Assembly (NCBI RefSeq): GCF_003054175.1
Contig: NZ_QBKN01000002.1
Span: 218,189 to 282,188, forward strand
Origin: Allosediminivita pacifica
GTDB lineage: Bacteria; Pseudomonadota; Alphaproteobacteria; Rhodobacterales; Rhodobacteraceae
Direction: 5' to 3'
Length of the DNA stretch: 64,000 nucleotides
The position numbers were made by a program, and so were the translations under genes. Shown in pieces: positions 7,886 through 17,121 of the stretch. The notes beneath the pieces were generated by a model. The model saw only the letters and a list, made by a program, of their open reading frames with translations, was not told the origin of the DNA and made no database searches. Position 1 is the first letter of the stretch. Each line of letters starts with the position of its first letter.

Positions 7886-9076
7886 CTAGCGCGCCCCCAG
7901 CGACGAGTAGAGCATCAGCCCCCAGTCGGTCAGCTCGCGCGAAACCCGTCCCCAGAGCGCACCGAAGCGCAGAGGGTCCATGCCCTGCCCGATCTCGGTC
8001 AGGCTGCGCCGCCCGTCCACCCGCGCCAGCAGCGGGGCGGCGTCGCGGGGCAGCGTGATCTCGGCCTGCACCTCGCGCAGCTTCACCGGCAGCGCCCTGC
8101 CCTGCGACACCGCCTTGGCCAGCGGCCCGGCTTTCACGCCGCGCAGGTGCGGGACCAGCGCGCGATTGGCGCCGCTCGCCACCGGGCGAGGCTCCTCGGC
8201 CGGGATGGCGTAGGCGATGTGCATCCGGATCGTGCCGCGCAGCTTTTCCGCCACCTCCATGGCGGTCAAGTCGTCCATGCCCTCGGGGCGGGCGGCGATG
8301 CGCGCCAGATCGTAAAGCGCGGGCGTGGTGAAGCCCTGCAGCGCCCAGCCCGTGCGCTCCAGCGTCTCGACCAGATCACGGACGCCATAGGCCCGGTCCT
8401 GCCCGTGCAGCAGCAGATCGTAGAACCCCGCGTCCGAGGCGCGGTGATCGCCAAGGCTGGTATTCGCGGCGAACGGATGTTCCGGTGGCAAGGCGGCGAC
8501 GATGTCCTTGGCCCGCGCCAGACGCTCCGCCGGGGACACCCCTTCAAAGAGCGCGCCGAAGGCCTCTTGCAGCGCGTAGACGCCGGAGCGGCCATAGGGC
8601 GCGTAGACCATGAAGCCGAGGCCACCGCCCGGCGCCAGCGCGGCGCGCAGCGCGCGAAAGCCCTCGTCCGCGTCCGGCAGATGGTGCAGCACCCCGCAGC
8701 AGTCGATGTAATCGAAGGGCCCGTGCTCCGGCGCCTCCTGAAGCACGCCCGTGTGGAAGCTGATGCGGGTCAGCCCGCGTGCCGCCGCCCGCGCCTCGGC
8801 CACCTGCCGCGAGGCGGTGGAGAGGTCGATGTAGGTGATCTGGTGATCGACGCCCGCCCGGTCCAGCACCGTGGCAAGCTGGATCAGCCCGTCGCCGGTG
8901 CCCCCGCCCGCGACCAGCGCGCGGAAGGGTTGCGACCAGTCGCGCCGCCCGCCGAACAGCCAGTGGTCGATCTCCAGCGGATGCGAGGGTGACCCGGTGA
9001 TGAGCCGCTTCGCCTCGTCAGCCGGATCGCGCTCCGGATAGGGGTATGTCTCATATTGTTCCCGCGTGGTGACCAT
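7886..9076 (-). CDS. Class I SAM-dependent methyltransferase, putative
   Basis: A 396-aa protein with a Rossmann methyltransferase core in its first half: motif I ALVAGGGTGDG (about 53-63), acidic ITYIDLS, and CCGVLHHLPD as motif IV. The N-terminal YPYPERDP stretch and the C-terminal 150 residues are not assigned; the end reads DGRRSLTEIGQGMD, resembling a PqqD-like or winged-helix acceptor domain as in some peptide- or protein-modifying methyltransferases. The substrate is unknown. It is directly upstream of the SRAP gene with a 2-nt gap. Confidence 0.75.
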   Translation of the reverse strand: MVTTREQYETYPYPERDPADEAKRLITGSPSHPLEIDHWLFGGRRDWSQPFRALVAGGGTGDGLIQLATVLDRAGVDHQITYIDLSTASRQVAEARAAARGLTRISFHTGVLQEAPEHGPFDYIDCCGVLHHLPDADEGFRALRAALAPGGGLGFMVYAPYGRSGVYALQEAFGALFEGVSPAERLARAKDIVAALPPEHPFAANTSLGDHRASDAGFYDLLLHGQDRAYGVRDLVETLERTGWALQGFTTPALYDLARIAARPEGMDDLTAMEVAEKLRGTIRMHIAYAIPAEEPRPVASGANRALVPHLRGVKAGPLAKAVSQGRALPVKLREVQAEITLPRDAAPLLARVDGRRSLTEIGQGMDPLRFGALWGRVSRELTDWGLMLYSSLGAR

Positions 9077-9131
9077 CTGCCCGCCCTTCTGCCCGGGCGC
9101 AGATTGGCACGCGGGCGCGGGAAGGCCAAGA

Positions 9132-9437
9132 TCAGCGGCGGCGTCCGCGCGCCATCTCGAGCCGCGCCTCGGTCATCGAGATGTCGGCGATGATCCGGCG
9201 GCGTTCGTCCCGGTCCGAGGCCTCGCGCAGCTCCTCGCGCAGGCGCGCCAGCTCGCGGCTCATGGCCACCTCGGGCGGCACCGCATGGTTGTCCTTGAGG
9301 ATGCGGTTCAGCACCGCGTTCTCGGGATCGTCGCAGGGCGGCAGCGGCTTGCCCGCGCCGGGCAGGTTGTCGAACTCGCCCTTCGCCTCGGCCTCGGCGA
9401 TGCGGGCGGAAATCAGGTCCATGAGCGGGTGATCCAT
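9132..9437 (-). CDS. DUF1992 (DnaJ-homologue C28-like) protein
   Basis: A 101-aa DUF1992 protein recognised from AEAKGEFDNLPGAGKPL near the N-terminus and an Arg/Glu-rich helical C-terminus. I used the ATG at 9437, preceded by CCGGAGG; a TTG nine codons upstream would extend it. Family function is not established. A short cytoplasmic helical protein. Confidence 0.82.
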   Translation of the reverse strand: MDHPLMDLISARIAEAEAKGEFDNLPGAGKPLPPCDDPENAVLNRILKDNHAVPPEVAMSRELARLREELREASDRDERRRIIADISMTEARLEMARGRRR

Positions 9438-9505
9438 GGCGGCGGCCTCCGGGGTTTCCCCCAAGATAGGGCCTGGGCGCCCGTCGCGAAAGACGCCTGC
9501 GAAAC

Positions 9506-9534
9506 GAAAACGGGCGCCCCGAGGGACGCCCGCC
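9506..9534 (-). terminator. Rho-independent terminator after the 5'-nucleotidase gene
   Basis: On the minus strand an 8-bp stem GGGCGTCC/GGGCGCCC with loop CTCG is followed by GTTTTCG, just downstream of the nucleotidase stop at 9556. Confidence 0.75.
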
Positions 9535-9555
9535 TGTCTCGACCTGTCGAAGGGA

Positions 9556-11124
9556 TCACTCGGCCTCGAGCACCGTGATCCGGCCGTCGGTGTAGGGCTC
9601 GTAGGGCGTATTCTCGGCGAGGTATTCCGCCGTCACGTCCGCGAGGTCCGGCCCGTAGTCGTAGGCGTTCTCGGCATCCACGAACATGGAGTAGCCGTCG
9701 CCGCCGTTGCGCACGTAGTTGTTCGACACCAGCATGTAGGTAGCCTGCTCGTCGATCGGTTCGCCCGCGATCATCACCTCGGAGATGCGGCTGCCGACCT
9801 CGGCCGAGGGATCGACCGTGAAGCTCATGCCCGCGACCTGCGGGAAGCGACCGCCGCCATCCTCCATCTGGCTCACGCCGTTTTCCAGCGCCTCGACGAT
9901 GGTCTTGCCCGTGACCTCGAAGGTCGACAGCGTGTTCTGGAACGGCAGCACCGTCAGCACCTCGCCCATGGTGACTTCGCCCGCGTCGATGGTGGCACGC
10001 AGACCGCCGCCGTTGGTGATCGCGGCCACGACACCCTGATCGGCCACGCGGTCAAGCATGGCATCGGCCACCAGAACACCCATCGGGCATTCCACCGCGC
10101 GGCAGACCGTCCGGTCGCCCTCGATCGGGGCCGAGGTTTCTGCAACAACCTCACTGCGCAGCTCTTCGAGCGGGCCGGCGAGTTCGTCCATCCGCGCCAC
10201 GGCGGCCTCGTCCTCGGCCACCGAGGCATCGAGCAGCTTGGGCGCGCCGGTCAGTTCGGTCAGGTTGCCCTCGTCATCGAAGGTCACTTCCACTTCACCA
10301 AGGTACTTGCCGTAGGCATAAGCGGTCAGGATCGGCACGCCGTTGACCTCGGTCGGATAGGGCCCCTCGGCGCCATCCATGTCGCCCAGAAGGGTATGGC
10401 TGTGGCCGCCGATGATCAGATCCACCCCGGTCAGCTCCTCGGCAAGGCGCTTGTCCGCGGGCAGGCCCACGTGGGTCAGAAGGATGATCTTGTTGACGCC
10501 GTCTTCGGTCAGCCGGTCGACCTCGGCCTGCGCCGCCTCGGCCGCCGACGAGAAGACCACCGTCTCGCCGGGAGACGAGGTCTCGGGGGTGTCCTCGGCC
10601 AGCACCGAAACGATGCCGATCTGTTCGCCGTCCAAGTCGATGACCGTGGAGGCCTCCACCCTGTCGGCGAGCATCTCGTTTCCGCTCACGTCGATATTGG
10701 CCGAAAGCACCGGGAACTCGACCATGTCGAGGAACGCGGCAAGCCCCTCGGGACCTTTGTCGAATTCATGGTTGCCCACGGCCATGGCGTCGTAGTTGAG
10801 CTGCGACATGAACTCGGCCGCAAGCTCGCCGCCGTACTGCGTAAAGAAGAGCGAGCCCTGGAACTGGTCGCCAGCATCCAGAAGCAGCACGTCGCCCTCT
10901 GCGGCCCCGCGCGCCTCTTCGATGGCGGTGATCATCCGGGCGATCCCGCCAAAGCACTCACCCGCTTCGTTGTCCTCGTCCGAACAGGTCGAATCATAGG
11001 CACTGATCGGCTCGAAACGGTCGTGGAAGTCGTTGGTGTGCAGGATGGTCAGCGAATAGTCGGCGCTCGCCGCACCGGCCGCCACCATGAGCGCCGCGGC
11101 ACTCGTCATCAGGCGAAGGGACAT
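9556..11124 (-). CDS. Exported bifunctional UDP-sugar hydrolase/5'-nucleotidase (UshA family)
   Basis: A 522-aa periplasmic metallophosphoesterase that hydrolyses extracellular nucleotides. A signal peptide (residues 1 to about 22, ending AGAASA) precedes the calcineurin-like domain, whose metal motifs are ILHTNDFHDR, LDAGDQFQG, AVGNHEFDKG and IIGGHSH. The C-terminal 5'-nucleotidase domain carries NGGGLRATIDAG and the substrate stacking region NNYVRNGGDGY. I chose ATG 11124 because AGAGAGG lies upstream and the signal peptide starts there; the longer ORF adds 32 unrelated residues. Four cysteines (residues near 50, 58 and two in VCRAVECP) could form disulfides. Confidence 0.9.
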   Translation of the reverse strand: MSLRLMTSAAALMVAAGAASADYSLTILHTNDFHDRFEPISAYDSTCSDEDNEAGECFGGIARMITAIEEARGAAEGDVLLLDAGDQFQGSLFFTQYGGELAAEFMSQLNYDAMAVGNHEFDKGPEGLAAFLDMVEFPVLSANIDVSGNEMLADRVEASTVIDLDGEQIGIVSVLAEDTPETSSPGETVVFSSAAEAAQAEVDRLTEDGVNKIILLTHVGLPADKRLAEELTGVDLIIGGHSHTLLGDMDGAEGPYPTEVNGVPILTAYAYGKYLGEVEVTFDDEGNLTELTGAPKLLDASVAEDEAAVARMDELAGPLEELRSEVVAETSAPIEGDRTVCRAVECPMGVLVADAMLDRVADQGVVAAITNGGGLRATIDAGEVTMGEVLTVLPFQNTLSTFEVTGKTIVEALENGVSQMEDGGGRFPQVAGMSFTVDPSAEVGSRISEVMIAGEPIDEQATYMLVSNNYVRNGGDGYSMFVDAENAYDYGPDLADVTAEYLAENTPYEPYTDGRITVLEAE

Positions 11125-11285
11125 AAGGAACCTCTCTGTCGGAATTATTTTCTGGAAAAGATCGTGCAACGGGGCCTCCTGCAAGTCAAAGGTGCAAATG
11201 AGGGGTGGCCCTAGCGTCATCCTGCGATGTCATCACAGGCCATAGGGGGATTGACCGGCCCGCCCGGGCGCGGCAGAGCAGTCAC

Positions 11286-11624
11286 ATGATGATCTACAAG
11301 GTTCTGCGCGCCGAGGAATGGAAAGCGCTCGAGACGGCGGGCGAAACGCCCGGCGCCCCGATCGATATCGCCGACGGCTTCGTGCACTTCTCTACCGCGG
11401 CGCAGCTCAGGGGCACGCTCGACAAGCACTTCGCCGGGCTTGAGGGTCTTGTGCTGCTGGGCTTCGATGCCGACGCGATGGGCCCCGGCCTGAAATGGGA
11501 ACCCTCGCGCGGCGGCGATCTCTTCCCGCACCTCTACGGGCCGCTTCGCCTTGCCGACGTGATCTCCTCGCGCCCGATCCCGCTCGGCCCCGAGGGCCAC
11601 CTCTTGCCGGACGACATGGCATGA
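11286..11624 (+). CDS. DUF952 protein
   Basis: A 112-aa DUF952 protein. The family signature is seen as [10 protein letters not shown] at the start and [20 protein letters not shown] in the middle. Biochemical role is unestablished. Its stop overlaps the pyrD start (ATGA at 11621), so it is the leader gene of a two-gene unit. The ribosome-binding site is weak. Confidence 0.85.
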   Translation: MMIYKVLRAEEWKALETAGETPGAPIDIADGFVHFSTAAQLRGTLDKHFAGLEGLVLLGFDADAMGPGLKWEPSRGGDLFPHLYGPLRLADVISSRPIPLGPEGHLLPDDMA

Positions 11625-12679
11625 AGCTGCTGGAGCGGGCCGGGATGGCCGTGCTGACGCGGATGGAACCCGAAGCCGCCCATGCCATGGCCCTGCGGGC
11701 GCTGCGGGCGGGCATCGCCCATGGCCCCGGCGAGATCACCTCGCCCCGGCTGCGCTGCACGCTGGCGGGCCTGAGCCTCACCAATCCCGTGGGCATTGCC
11801 GCCGGCTTCGACAAGAATGCCGCAGCACTGCATGGACTTGCCCGCGCGGGCTTTGGCTTTGTCGAGGCGGGCGCCGTCACGCCCCGCCCCCAGCCCGGCA
11901 ACCCGCGCCCGCGGCTCTACCGGCTGCCCGAGGACGGCGCGGTCATCAACCGCTTCGGCTTCAACAACGAGGGCATGGAGCAGATGGCCGGGCGCCTCGC
12001 CACCCGCCCCCGTGACTTGGTGCTGGGCCTCAATCTCGGGGCCAACAAGGACAGTGCCGACCGCGCCGGCGACTACGTGCAGGTGCTGAAGCGCTGCGGC
12101 CCGATGCTCGACTTCGCCACGGTCAACGTGAGTTCCCCCAACACCGAGAAGCTGCGCGACCTGCAGGGCAAGGATGCTCTCGCGGCGCTTCTCGCGGGCG
12201 TCATGGAGGCACGCGCCGGCCTGCCGCGGCAGATCCCCGTCTTCCTCAAGATCGCGCCCGATCTTGACGATGGGGGCCTGCGCGACGTCGCCGAAGTGGC
12301 GCGCGCCTCGGGCATCTCGGGCATCACCGCCACCAACACCACGCTCGCCCGCGACGGGCTGCGCTCGCCCCATGCCTCCGAACCCGGCGGCCTTTCCGGC
12401 CGGCCGCTCTTCGATCGCTCCACGCGCATCGTGGCACGCCTGTCGCAGTACACCGAGGGACAGATCCCGCTGATCGGGGTGGGAGGCGTGGCCTCGGCTG
12501 AAGACGCCTATGACAAGATCCGCGCAGGCGCCTCGGCGGTCCAACTCTACACGGCGCTCGCGCTAAGGGGCCTGAGCCTCGGGGAAGAGATCATCCGCGG
12601 ACTCGACGCCCTGCTCGCGCGTGACGGTTTCGAAAACGTGTCAGAGGCAGCAGGCACGCGCCGCGCCGACTGGCTCTAG
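11621..12679 (+). CDS. pyrD: Dihydroorotate dehydrogenase (quinone), class 2
   Basis: A 352-aa membrane-associated flavoenzyme oxidising dihydroorotate to orotate with quinone in pyrimidine synthesis. The N-terminal helix ([19 protein letters not shown]) is the class 2 membrane/quinone tunnel segment. [11 protein letters not shown] and FNNEGM are conserved FMN-barrel segments, and the class 2 catalytic serine lies in NVSSPNT. The C-terminal [19 protein letters not shown] binds FMN phosphate. The start overlaps the DUF952 stop by 4 nt. The stop shares a palindromic CTAG with the convergent trpF stop. Confidence 0.96.
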   Translation: MKLLERAGMAVLTRMEPEAAHAMALRALRAGIAHGPGEITSPRLRCTLAGLSLTNPVGIAAGFDKNAAALHGLARAGFGFVEAGAVTPRPQPGNPRPRLYRLPEDGAVINRFGFNNEGMEQMAGRLATRPRDLVLGLNLGANKDSADRAGDYVQVLKRCGPMLDFATVNVSSPNTEKLRDLQGKDALAALLAGVMEARAGLPRQIPVFLKIAPDLDDGGLRDVAEVARASGISGITATNTTLARDGLRSPHASEPGGLSGRPLFDRSTRIVARLSQYTEGQIPLIGVGGVASAEDAYDKIRAGASAVQLYTALALRGLSLGEEIIRGLDALLARDGFENVSEAAGTRRADWL

Positions 12680-13347
12680 AACCGGGGCACCGGGGCCGCA
12701 TCCCGCGCGGCGGCGACGAAGTCACGGATCAGGCCTGCATCCTTCACGCCGCGTGCCGCCTCGACGCCGCTCGACACGTCGATCTGCTGCGCGCCGGTCA
12801 GCGCCACCGCCTCCGCGACGTTGGCGGGCGTGAGCCCGCCAGCCAGCATCCACGGCCGCGGAAAGCGCCGTCCGGCCACCAGCCGCCAGTCGAAGGCCAG
12901 ACCGTTGCCGCCCGGCAGGGTTGCCTCCTTCGGCGGCTTCGCGTCGATCAGAAGCTGATCGGCGACCTGACCATAAAGCTCCACCTCGGCGAGGTCCGCC
13001 TCGTCAGCGACGCCCACCGCCTTCATCACCGGCAGGCCATAGCGCGCGCGCACCTCGGCCACCCGCTCGGGGCTCTCGCTGCCATGAAGCTGCAGGATGT
13101 CGAGCGGCACCTTCGCCGCGATCTCGTCCAGCAGGGCATCGTCCGGGTTCACCACGAGCCCGACCTTCGCCAAGCCCAGCGGCGCATCCACGGCCAGTTG
13201 GCGCGCGGTCTCGAGGCTGACATGCCGGGGGCTTTTCTCGAAGAACACGAAACCGCAGTAGGCGGCACCCGCGCGCGCGGCCGCATCCACGTCCTCGGGC
13301 CGGGACAGGCCGCATATCTTGACACGCATGTCGGACCGCATCGTCAT
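12676..13347 (-). CDS. trpF: Phosphoribosylanthranilate isomerase
   Basis: A 223-aa TIM-barrel enzyme of tryptophan synthesis (PRA to CdRP). Conserved KICGL near residues 9-13 carries the catalytic Cys, and LLIDAKPP carries the catalytic Asp. GLTPANV and [14 protein letters not shown] form the phosphate site. Of the possible starts (13347, 13341, 13329) I used the first, since AAGAAGAAG lies just upstream; that ribosome-binding sequence is itself the end of an intergenic repeat. It is the last gene of the rpsA-ihfB-lapA-trpF block and converges on pyrD, sharing CTAG at 12676-12679. Confidence 0.94.
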   Translation of the reverse strand: MTMRSDMRVKICGLSRPEDVDAAARAGAAYCGFVFFEKSPRHVSLETARQLAVDAPLGLAKVGLVVNPDDALLDEIAAKVPLDILQLHGSESPERVAEVRARYGLPVMKAVGVADEADLAEVELYGQVADQLLIDAKPPKEATLPGGNGLAFDWRLVAGRRFPRPWMLAGGLTPANVAEAVALTGAQQIDVSSGVEAARGVKDAGLIRDFVAAARDAAPVPRF

Positions 13348-13353
13348 CGCTTC

Positions 13354-13425
13354 TTCTTGGTACAAGTATCCCGGGGGAGTCGCGGCAGGGCCGCGACGGG
13401 GGCAGAGCCCCTTCCCTTCCGAGAT
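13354..13425 (-). repeat. Palindromic intergenic repeat, copy B
   Basis: Minus-strand orientation: GGGGCTCTGCCCC, then a longer GTCGCGGC/GCCGCGAC hairpin, CTCCCCCGGGATACTTGTACC and terminal AAGAAGAAG. The AAGAAG end abuts trpF and forms its ribosome-binding site; the hairpin end is next to the lapA stop. Confidence 0.75.
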
Positions 13426-13431
13426 AGTCCG

Positions 13432-13791
13432 TCAGCCCGCCCGGTCGAGCAGGGCGAGCACTTCGTCCTTGTCCTTGTCGCGCTCGGCGCGCGTCTTGCG
13501 CAGCTCGCGATTGAGCTGATTCAGCTCCGCCTGCTTGCGCCGGGCATCGGCACGGTGCTTGTGCTCGCGCAGCCACTCCCAGAGGAAGCCGATCAGAAGG
13601 CCGGCCACGATCCCGCCCAGGATCACCAGGAAGAGCGGCATCTCGACCGAGAACGCCAGCAGACCGATCCAGGGAAGCGTGGCCATGCCTTCCGGCAGGG
13701 TGTTCAGGGTCACGTTACCGAGGTTGGCCAGCGCGACCGTGATCAGCACGATGGCGAGGATCGCCAGGAAGGCATAGCGAATATAGCGCAT
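13432..13791 (-). CDS. lapA: LapA-domain (DUF1049) membrane protein
   Basis: A 119-aa inner-membrane protein with two hydrophobic helices (about 5-26 and 43-70) and a cytoplasmic coiled-coil-like tail rich in Lys, Arg and Glu. This is the layout of LapA, which with LapB tunes LPS synthesis in enterics. It starts 4 nt after the ihfB stop, the usual place in this order. No lapB (yciM) is adjacent, so the LPS role is by family only. Confidence 0.82.
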   Translation of the reverse strand: MRYIRYAFLAILAIVLITVALANLGNVTLNTLPEGMATLPWIGLLAFSVEMPLFLVILGGIVAGLLIGFLWEWLREHKHRADARRKQAELNQLNRELRKTRAERDKDKDEVLALLDRAG

Positions 13792-13795
13792 GGGC

Positions 13796-14077
13796 TCACT
13801 TTCCGTTCAGTCGGTCGCGCAGCAGCTTGCCGGTCTTGAAGAAGGGCACGTATTTCTCCTCCACCTCGACCGACTCGCCCGTGCGCGGGTTCCGGCCGAT
13901 CCTAGCGTCCCGCTTCTTCACCGAAAAGGCGCCGAAGCCACGCAGTTCGACCCGGTCGCCGCGCGCCATCGCGTTGGTGATTTCCTCGAAGATCGTGTTC
14001 ACGATCCGCTCCACATCCCTTTGGTAAAGATGCGGGTTTTCGTCCGCGATCTTCTGGATCAGTTCCGACCTGATCAT
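13796..14077 (-). CDS. ihfB: Integration host factor subunit beta
   Basis: A 93-aa HU/IHF DNA-bending protein, the beta subunit of the IHF heterodimer. The arm region [25 protein letters not shown] holds the intercalating proline motif GRNPRTGE. The N-terminus [11 protein letters not shown] is characteristic of the beta subunit. It lies downstream of rpsA, the canonical neighbour, but is separated from it by 320 bp and the rpsA terminator, so it probably has its own promoter. Confidence 0.95.
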   Translation of the reverse strand: MIRSELIQKIADENPHLYQRDVERIVNTIFEEITNAMARGDRVELRGFGAFSVKKRDARIGRNPRTGESVEVEEKYVPFFKTGKLLRDRLNGK

Positions 14078-14398
14078 GTGACCCTATCCCCCTGTACGCA
14101 CCTTCGATGGCGCTTTTCCACGGGGACTATACGTCCGGGAACGGAAAACGGAAATGGGAAGTCTCCCGGAAAACCGTTCACTGGCAGAGATTTGCGGGGA
14201 GATGAGGCGCCGCGAAGCGCGGACCGGTCCGCGCGGGCCCGAAGGTCGAGGACCGACCGGGGGTCACCTTTGCGTGATTCGGGGCGCGCCGCGGCGATGA
14301 AACCGCCCTGTTTCCCGCTGCGGGCGCCGACCGCGCCGGCCACGAAAAAGGGCCCCGGCGATGCCGGGGCCCTTCCCTTTCCGGGTATCCGGAAGATC
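14078..14398. other. Intergenic region between rpsA and ihfB
   Basis: 321 bp without a credible gene. It holds the rpsA terminator at its right end and presumably the ihfB promoter. A GC-rich 89-codon minus-strand reading frame here has no recognisable protein features. Confidence 0.6.
14340..14374 (-). terminator. Rho-independent terminator after rpsA
   Basis: On the minus strand GGGCCCCGGC-ATC-GCCGGGGCCC forms a perfect 10-bp stem followed by TTTTT, 27 nt beyond the rpsA stop. Confidence 0.93.
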
Positions 14399-16078
14399 TT
14401 AGTTGTCGTCGCGGTTCAGAGCGGCGCCAAGGATATCGCCGAGCGACGCACCCGAGTCGGAGCTGCCGAACTGTTCCACGGCTTCCTTCTCTTCGGCGAT
14501 CTCGCGTGCCTTGATCGACAGGCCAAGACGGCGGGTCTTGTTGTCGATGTTGGTCACGCGGACGTCGACCTTGTTGCCGACCGAGAAGCGCTCGGGGCGC
14601 TGTTCGGCACGGTCACGCGACAGGTCGGAGCGGCGGATGAAGGACTTCATGCCCTCGTATTCCACCTCGATGCCGCCGTCCTCGATCGCCGTCACTTCGA
14701 CGGTGATGATCGCACCGCGCTTCACGCCGCCGACCGCTTCGGCGAACTTGTCGCCGCCCAGCGCCTTGATGGAGAGCGAGATGCGCTCCTTCTCGATGTC
14801 GACTTCGGAAACCACGGCCTGGACGACGTCGCCCTTGCGGTAGTTCTGGATGGCGTCTTCACCGCGCTCGTCCCAGCTGAGGTCCGAGAGGTGCACCATG
14901 CCGTCGATGTCGCCCGGCAGGCCGATGAACAGACCGAATTCGGTGATGTTCTTGACCTCGCCCTCGACCTGCGTGCCCTCGGGGTGCGTTTCTGCAAACA
15001 CTTCCCACGGGTTGCGCATGGTCTGCTTGAGACCCAGCGAAACGCGGCGCTTGGCCTGGTCGATTTCCAGAACCATGACGTCGACCTCTTGCGAGGTGGA
15101 GACGATCTTGCCGGGGTGCACGTTCTTCTTGGTCCAGGACATCTCGGAGACGTGGACCAGACCTTCGACGCCCGGTTCCAGCTCCACGAAGGCACCGTAG
15201 TCGGTGATGTTCGTGACGCGGCCGGTGTGCACCGAAGACAGCGGGTACTTGGCGGCAACCAGGTCCCACGGATCTTCCTGCAGCTGCTTCATGCCGAGGC
15301 TGATACGGTGGGTTTCCTTGTTGATCTTGATGACCTGGACCTTGACGGTCTCGCCGATCGACAGGATCTCGGAGGGGTGGTTGACGCGGCGCCATGCCAT
15401 GTCGGTGACGTGCAGCAGGCCGTCCACACCGCCCAGGTCGACGAATGCGCCGTACTCGGTGATGTTCTTGACCACGCCTTCCACGGTCTGACCCTCGGTG
15501 AGGTTCGCGATGACCTCGGCGCGCTGCTCGGCACGGCTTTCCTCGAGGATCGCACGGCGCGACACCACGATGTTGCCGCGGCGGCGGTCCATCTTGAGGA
15601 TCTGGAAGGGCTGCTTGAGACCCATGAGCGGGCCTGCGTCACGCACGGGGCGCACGTCGACCTGCGAGCCGGGCAGGAAGGCCACGGCGCCGCCGAGATC
15701 GACGGTAAAGCCACCCTTGACGCGGCCGAAGATCGCGCCTTCGACGCGGGCGTCGTCTGCGTAGGCCTTCTCGAGACGGTCCCATGCCTCTTCACGGCGA
15801 GCCATCTCGCGGCTGAGGACGGCCTCGCCACGCGCGTTTTCGGTTGCGCGAAGGTAGACTTCAACCTCGTCGCCGACGCTGATGTCGGGGGTTTCACCGG
15901 GGTTGGCGAATTCCTTGAGCTCGACGCGGCCTTCCATCTTGTAACCGACGTCGATAATGGCCTGGCCCGCCTCGACGGCGATCACCTTGCCTTTAACGAC
16001 ACTGCCCTCGGTGGGCGTGTCCATTTCGAGGCTCTCATTGAGCATTGCCTCGAAGTCGTCCATGCTTGCTTGTGCCAT
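14399..16078 (-). CDS. rpsA: 30S ribosomal protein S1
   Basis: A 559-aa protein with six consecutive S1 RNA-binding domains; the later copies repeat the pattern GxVxNITDYGAFVxLxxGxxGLVHxSxMSW. It binds mRNA leaders on the 30S subunit during initiation. ATG 16078 is preceded by AAGGAT. It is flanked by ihfB downstream as usual. Upstream, where cmk is expected, two other genes intervene and a terminator precedes it, so rpsA probably has its own promoter in 16080-16165. Confidence 0.97.
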   Translation of the reverse strand: MAQASMDDFEAMLNESLEMDTPTEGSVVKGKVIAVEAGQAIIDVGYKMEGRVELKEFANPGETPDISVGDEVEVYLRATENARGEAVLSREMARREEAWDRLEKAYADDARVEGAIFGRVKGGFTVDLGGAVAFLPGSQVDVRPVRDAGPLMGLKQPFQILKMDRRRGNIVVSRRAILEESRAEQRAEVIANLTEGQTVEGVVKNITEYGAFVDLGGVDGLLHVTDMAWRRVNHPSEILSIGETVKVQVIKINKETHRISLGMKQLQEDPWDLVAAKYPLSSVHTGRVTNITDYGAFVELEPGVEGLVHVSEMSWTKKNVHPGKIVSTSQEVDVMVLEIDQAKRRVSLGLKQTMRNPWEVFAETHPEGTQVEGEVKNITEFGLFIGLPGDIDGMVHLSDLSWDERGEDAIQNYRKGDVVQAVVSEVDIEKERISLSIKALGGDKFAEAVGGVKRGAIITVEVTAIEDGGIEVEYEGMKSFIRRSDLSRDRAEQRPERFSVGNKVDVRVTNIDNKTRRLGLSIKAREIAEEKEAVEQFGSSDSGASLGDILGAALNRDDN

Positions 16079-16161
16079 ATGGCGTATAGATCCTTTACTT
16101 CATCATTTTCCGGCCGGGCGGTTGTCTCCGCCGGTCTTGGGATTGGTCATTGGCCCCGCAA

Positions 16162-16192
16162 AACCAAAAAGGGCCGGTGGGCCGGCCCTGCT
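16162..16192 (-). terminator. Terminator after the nitroreductase gene
   Basis: On the minus strand AGGGCCGG-CCCA-CCGGCCCT is followed by TTTTTGG. It lies between the nitroreductase stop (16287) and the rpsA start (16078). Confidence 0.88.
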
Positions 16193-16286
16193 CGATCTTT
16201 TTGGTCTGCGGCGTGAACGCCTTTTCGACGCGCGTCTTTTACCCGATCAGGCAGGTCCGCGCAAGACCGCGCGAGCCTGCATGCGC

Positions 16287-16916
16287 TCAGTCCAGGCGGG
16301 TCACGAGCTGGTCCATCGGACGCCGCACCTTGGCAAGGCCCTTCAGCCAGTCGCCCTCGGCGGCGCGGTAGCCCAGAGGCAGAATCGTAACCGCGTGCAG
16401 TCCGCGCGCCTTCAGGTTCAGGATCTCGTCCACCTTGTCGGCCTCGAAGCCCTCCATCGGCGTTGCGTCGACCTCTTCCTCGGCGGCCTGCGCGATGGCC
16501 ATGGCAAAGGCGATATAGGCCTGCCGGGCCGCGTGATCATGGTTCACGCCGGCCTCGCGCGGCAAATACATCCCCTTTAGCCGCTCATAGTAGCCGCTCA
16601 GGGCATCGGACGGGCCACGCGCCTCGGCGGACATCTCGACGATCTCGTCAATTCGGGCCTCGGAATAGTTTGTCCAGGCCGCGAAGACGAGCACATGCGA
16701 TCCGTCGGTCAGCTGCGCCTGATCGAAGGCTGCCGCGCGCAGCTTTTCCCGCAGATCCGGGTTCGTCACCACGAAGATCTCGAAGGGCTGCAGCCCGCTC
16801 GAAGTTGGCGCCAGGCGGGCGGCCTCCAGAATACGGTCCACCTTCTCCTCGGGCACGGCGTGGGAAGGATCCATTCTCTTGGTGGCATAGCGCCAGTTCA
16901 GCGTGTCGATCAGCAT
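16287..16916 (-). CDS. NAD(P)H-dependent nitroreductase family protein (NfsB-like)
   Basis: A 209-aa FMN-dependent nitroreductase-fold enzyme. The N-terminal WRYATKRMDP and the FMN-contact segment LEAARLAPTSSGLQPFEIFVV are typical; the C-terminal ILPLGYRAAEGDWL is the usual VGYRxxED region in variant form. It probably reduces quinones or nitro-aromatics. ATG 16916 has AGGAGG upstream; the longer ORF adds 48 unlikely residues. It sits between cmk and rpsA with its own terminator and so looks like an independent unit placed in a conserved cluster. Confidence 0.87.
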   Translation of the reverse strand: MLIDTLNWRYATKRMDPSHAVPEEKVDRILEAARLAPTSSGLQPFEIFVVTNPDLREKLRAAAFDQAQLTDGSHVLVFAAWTNYSEARIDEIVEMSAEARGPSDALSGYYERLKGMYLPREAGVNHDHAARQAYIAFAMAIAQAAEEEVDATPMEGFEADKVDEILNLKARGLHAVTILPLGYRAAEGDWLKGLAKVRRPMDQLVTRLD

Positions 16917-17063
16917 GGGGATATCCTCCTGACGTGTCGCGCGGCCCGACGTGGGGTCGTTTGCGCCCATGTGCCCATCCGGCGGCGGAGAGAAAAGGGC
17001 CCCGATCGCGCAGCACCTGAGGATGCCTGCACAGCTGGGCCGCATCGCCCTGCCCTGCACAAG

Positions 17064-17098
17064 AAAAGGGCCGGGGCGCTATGCGCTCCCGGCCCGGA
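17064..17098 (-). terminator. Terminator after the DUF4168 gene
   Basis: On the minus strand GGGCCGGGAGCGC-ATA-GCGCCCCGGCCC (one mismatch region) is followed by TTTTCTTG, about 25 nt past the DUF4168 stop at 17122. Confidence 0.85.
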
Positions 17099-17121
17099 AA
17101 GCTCGCGGAAAACAGGTCCGC

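Noticed and set aside
14074..14343. 89-codon minus-strand frame between rpsA and ihfB
   Set aside because: No ribosome-binding site, Arg/Pro/Gly-rich composition, and it occupies the probable ihfB promoter.
13790..16216. 808-codon plus-strand open frame
   Set aside because: Antisense to rpsA, ihfB and their gap; rich in His, Asp and Arg from GC-rich codon mirroring, with no domain features.
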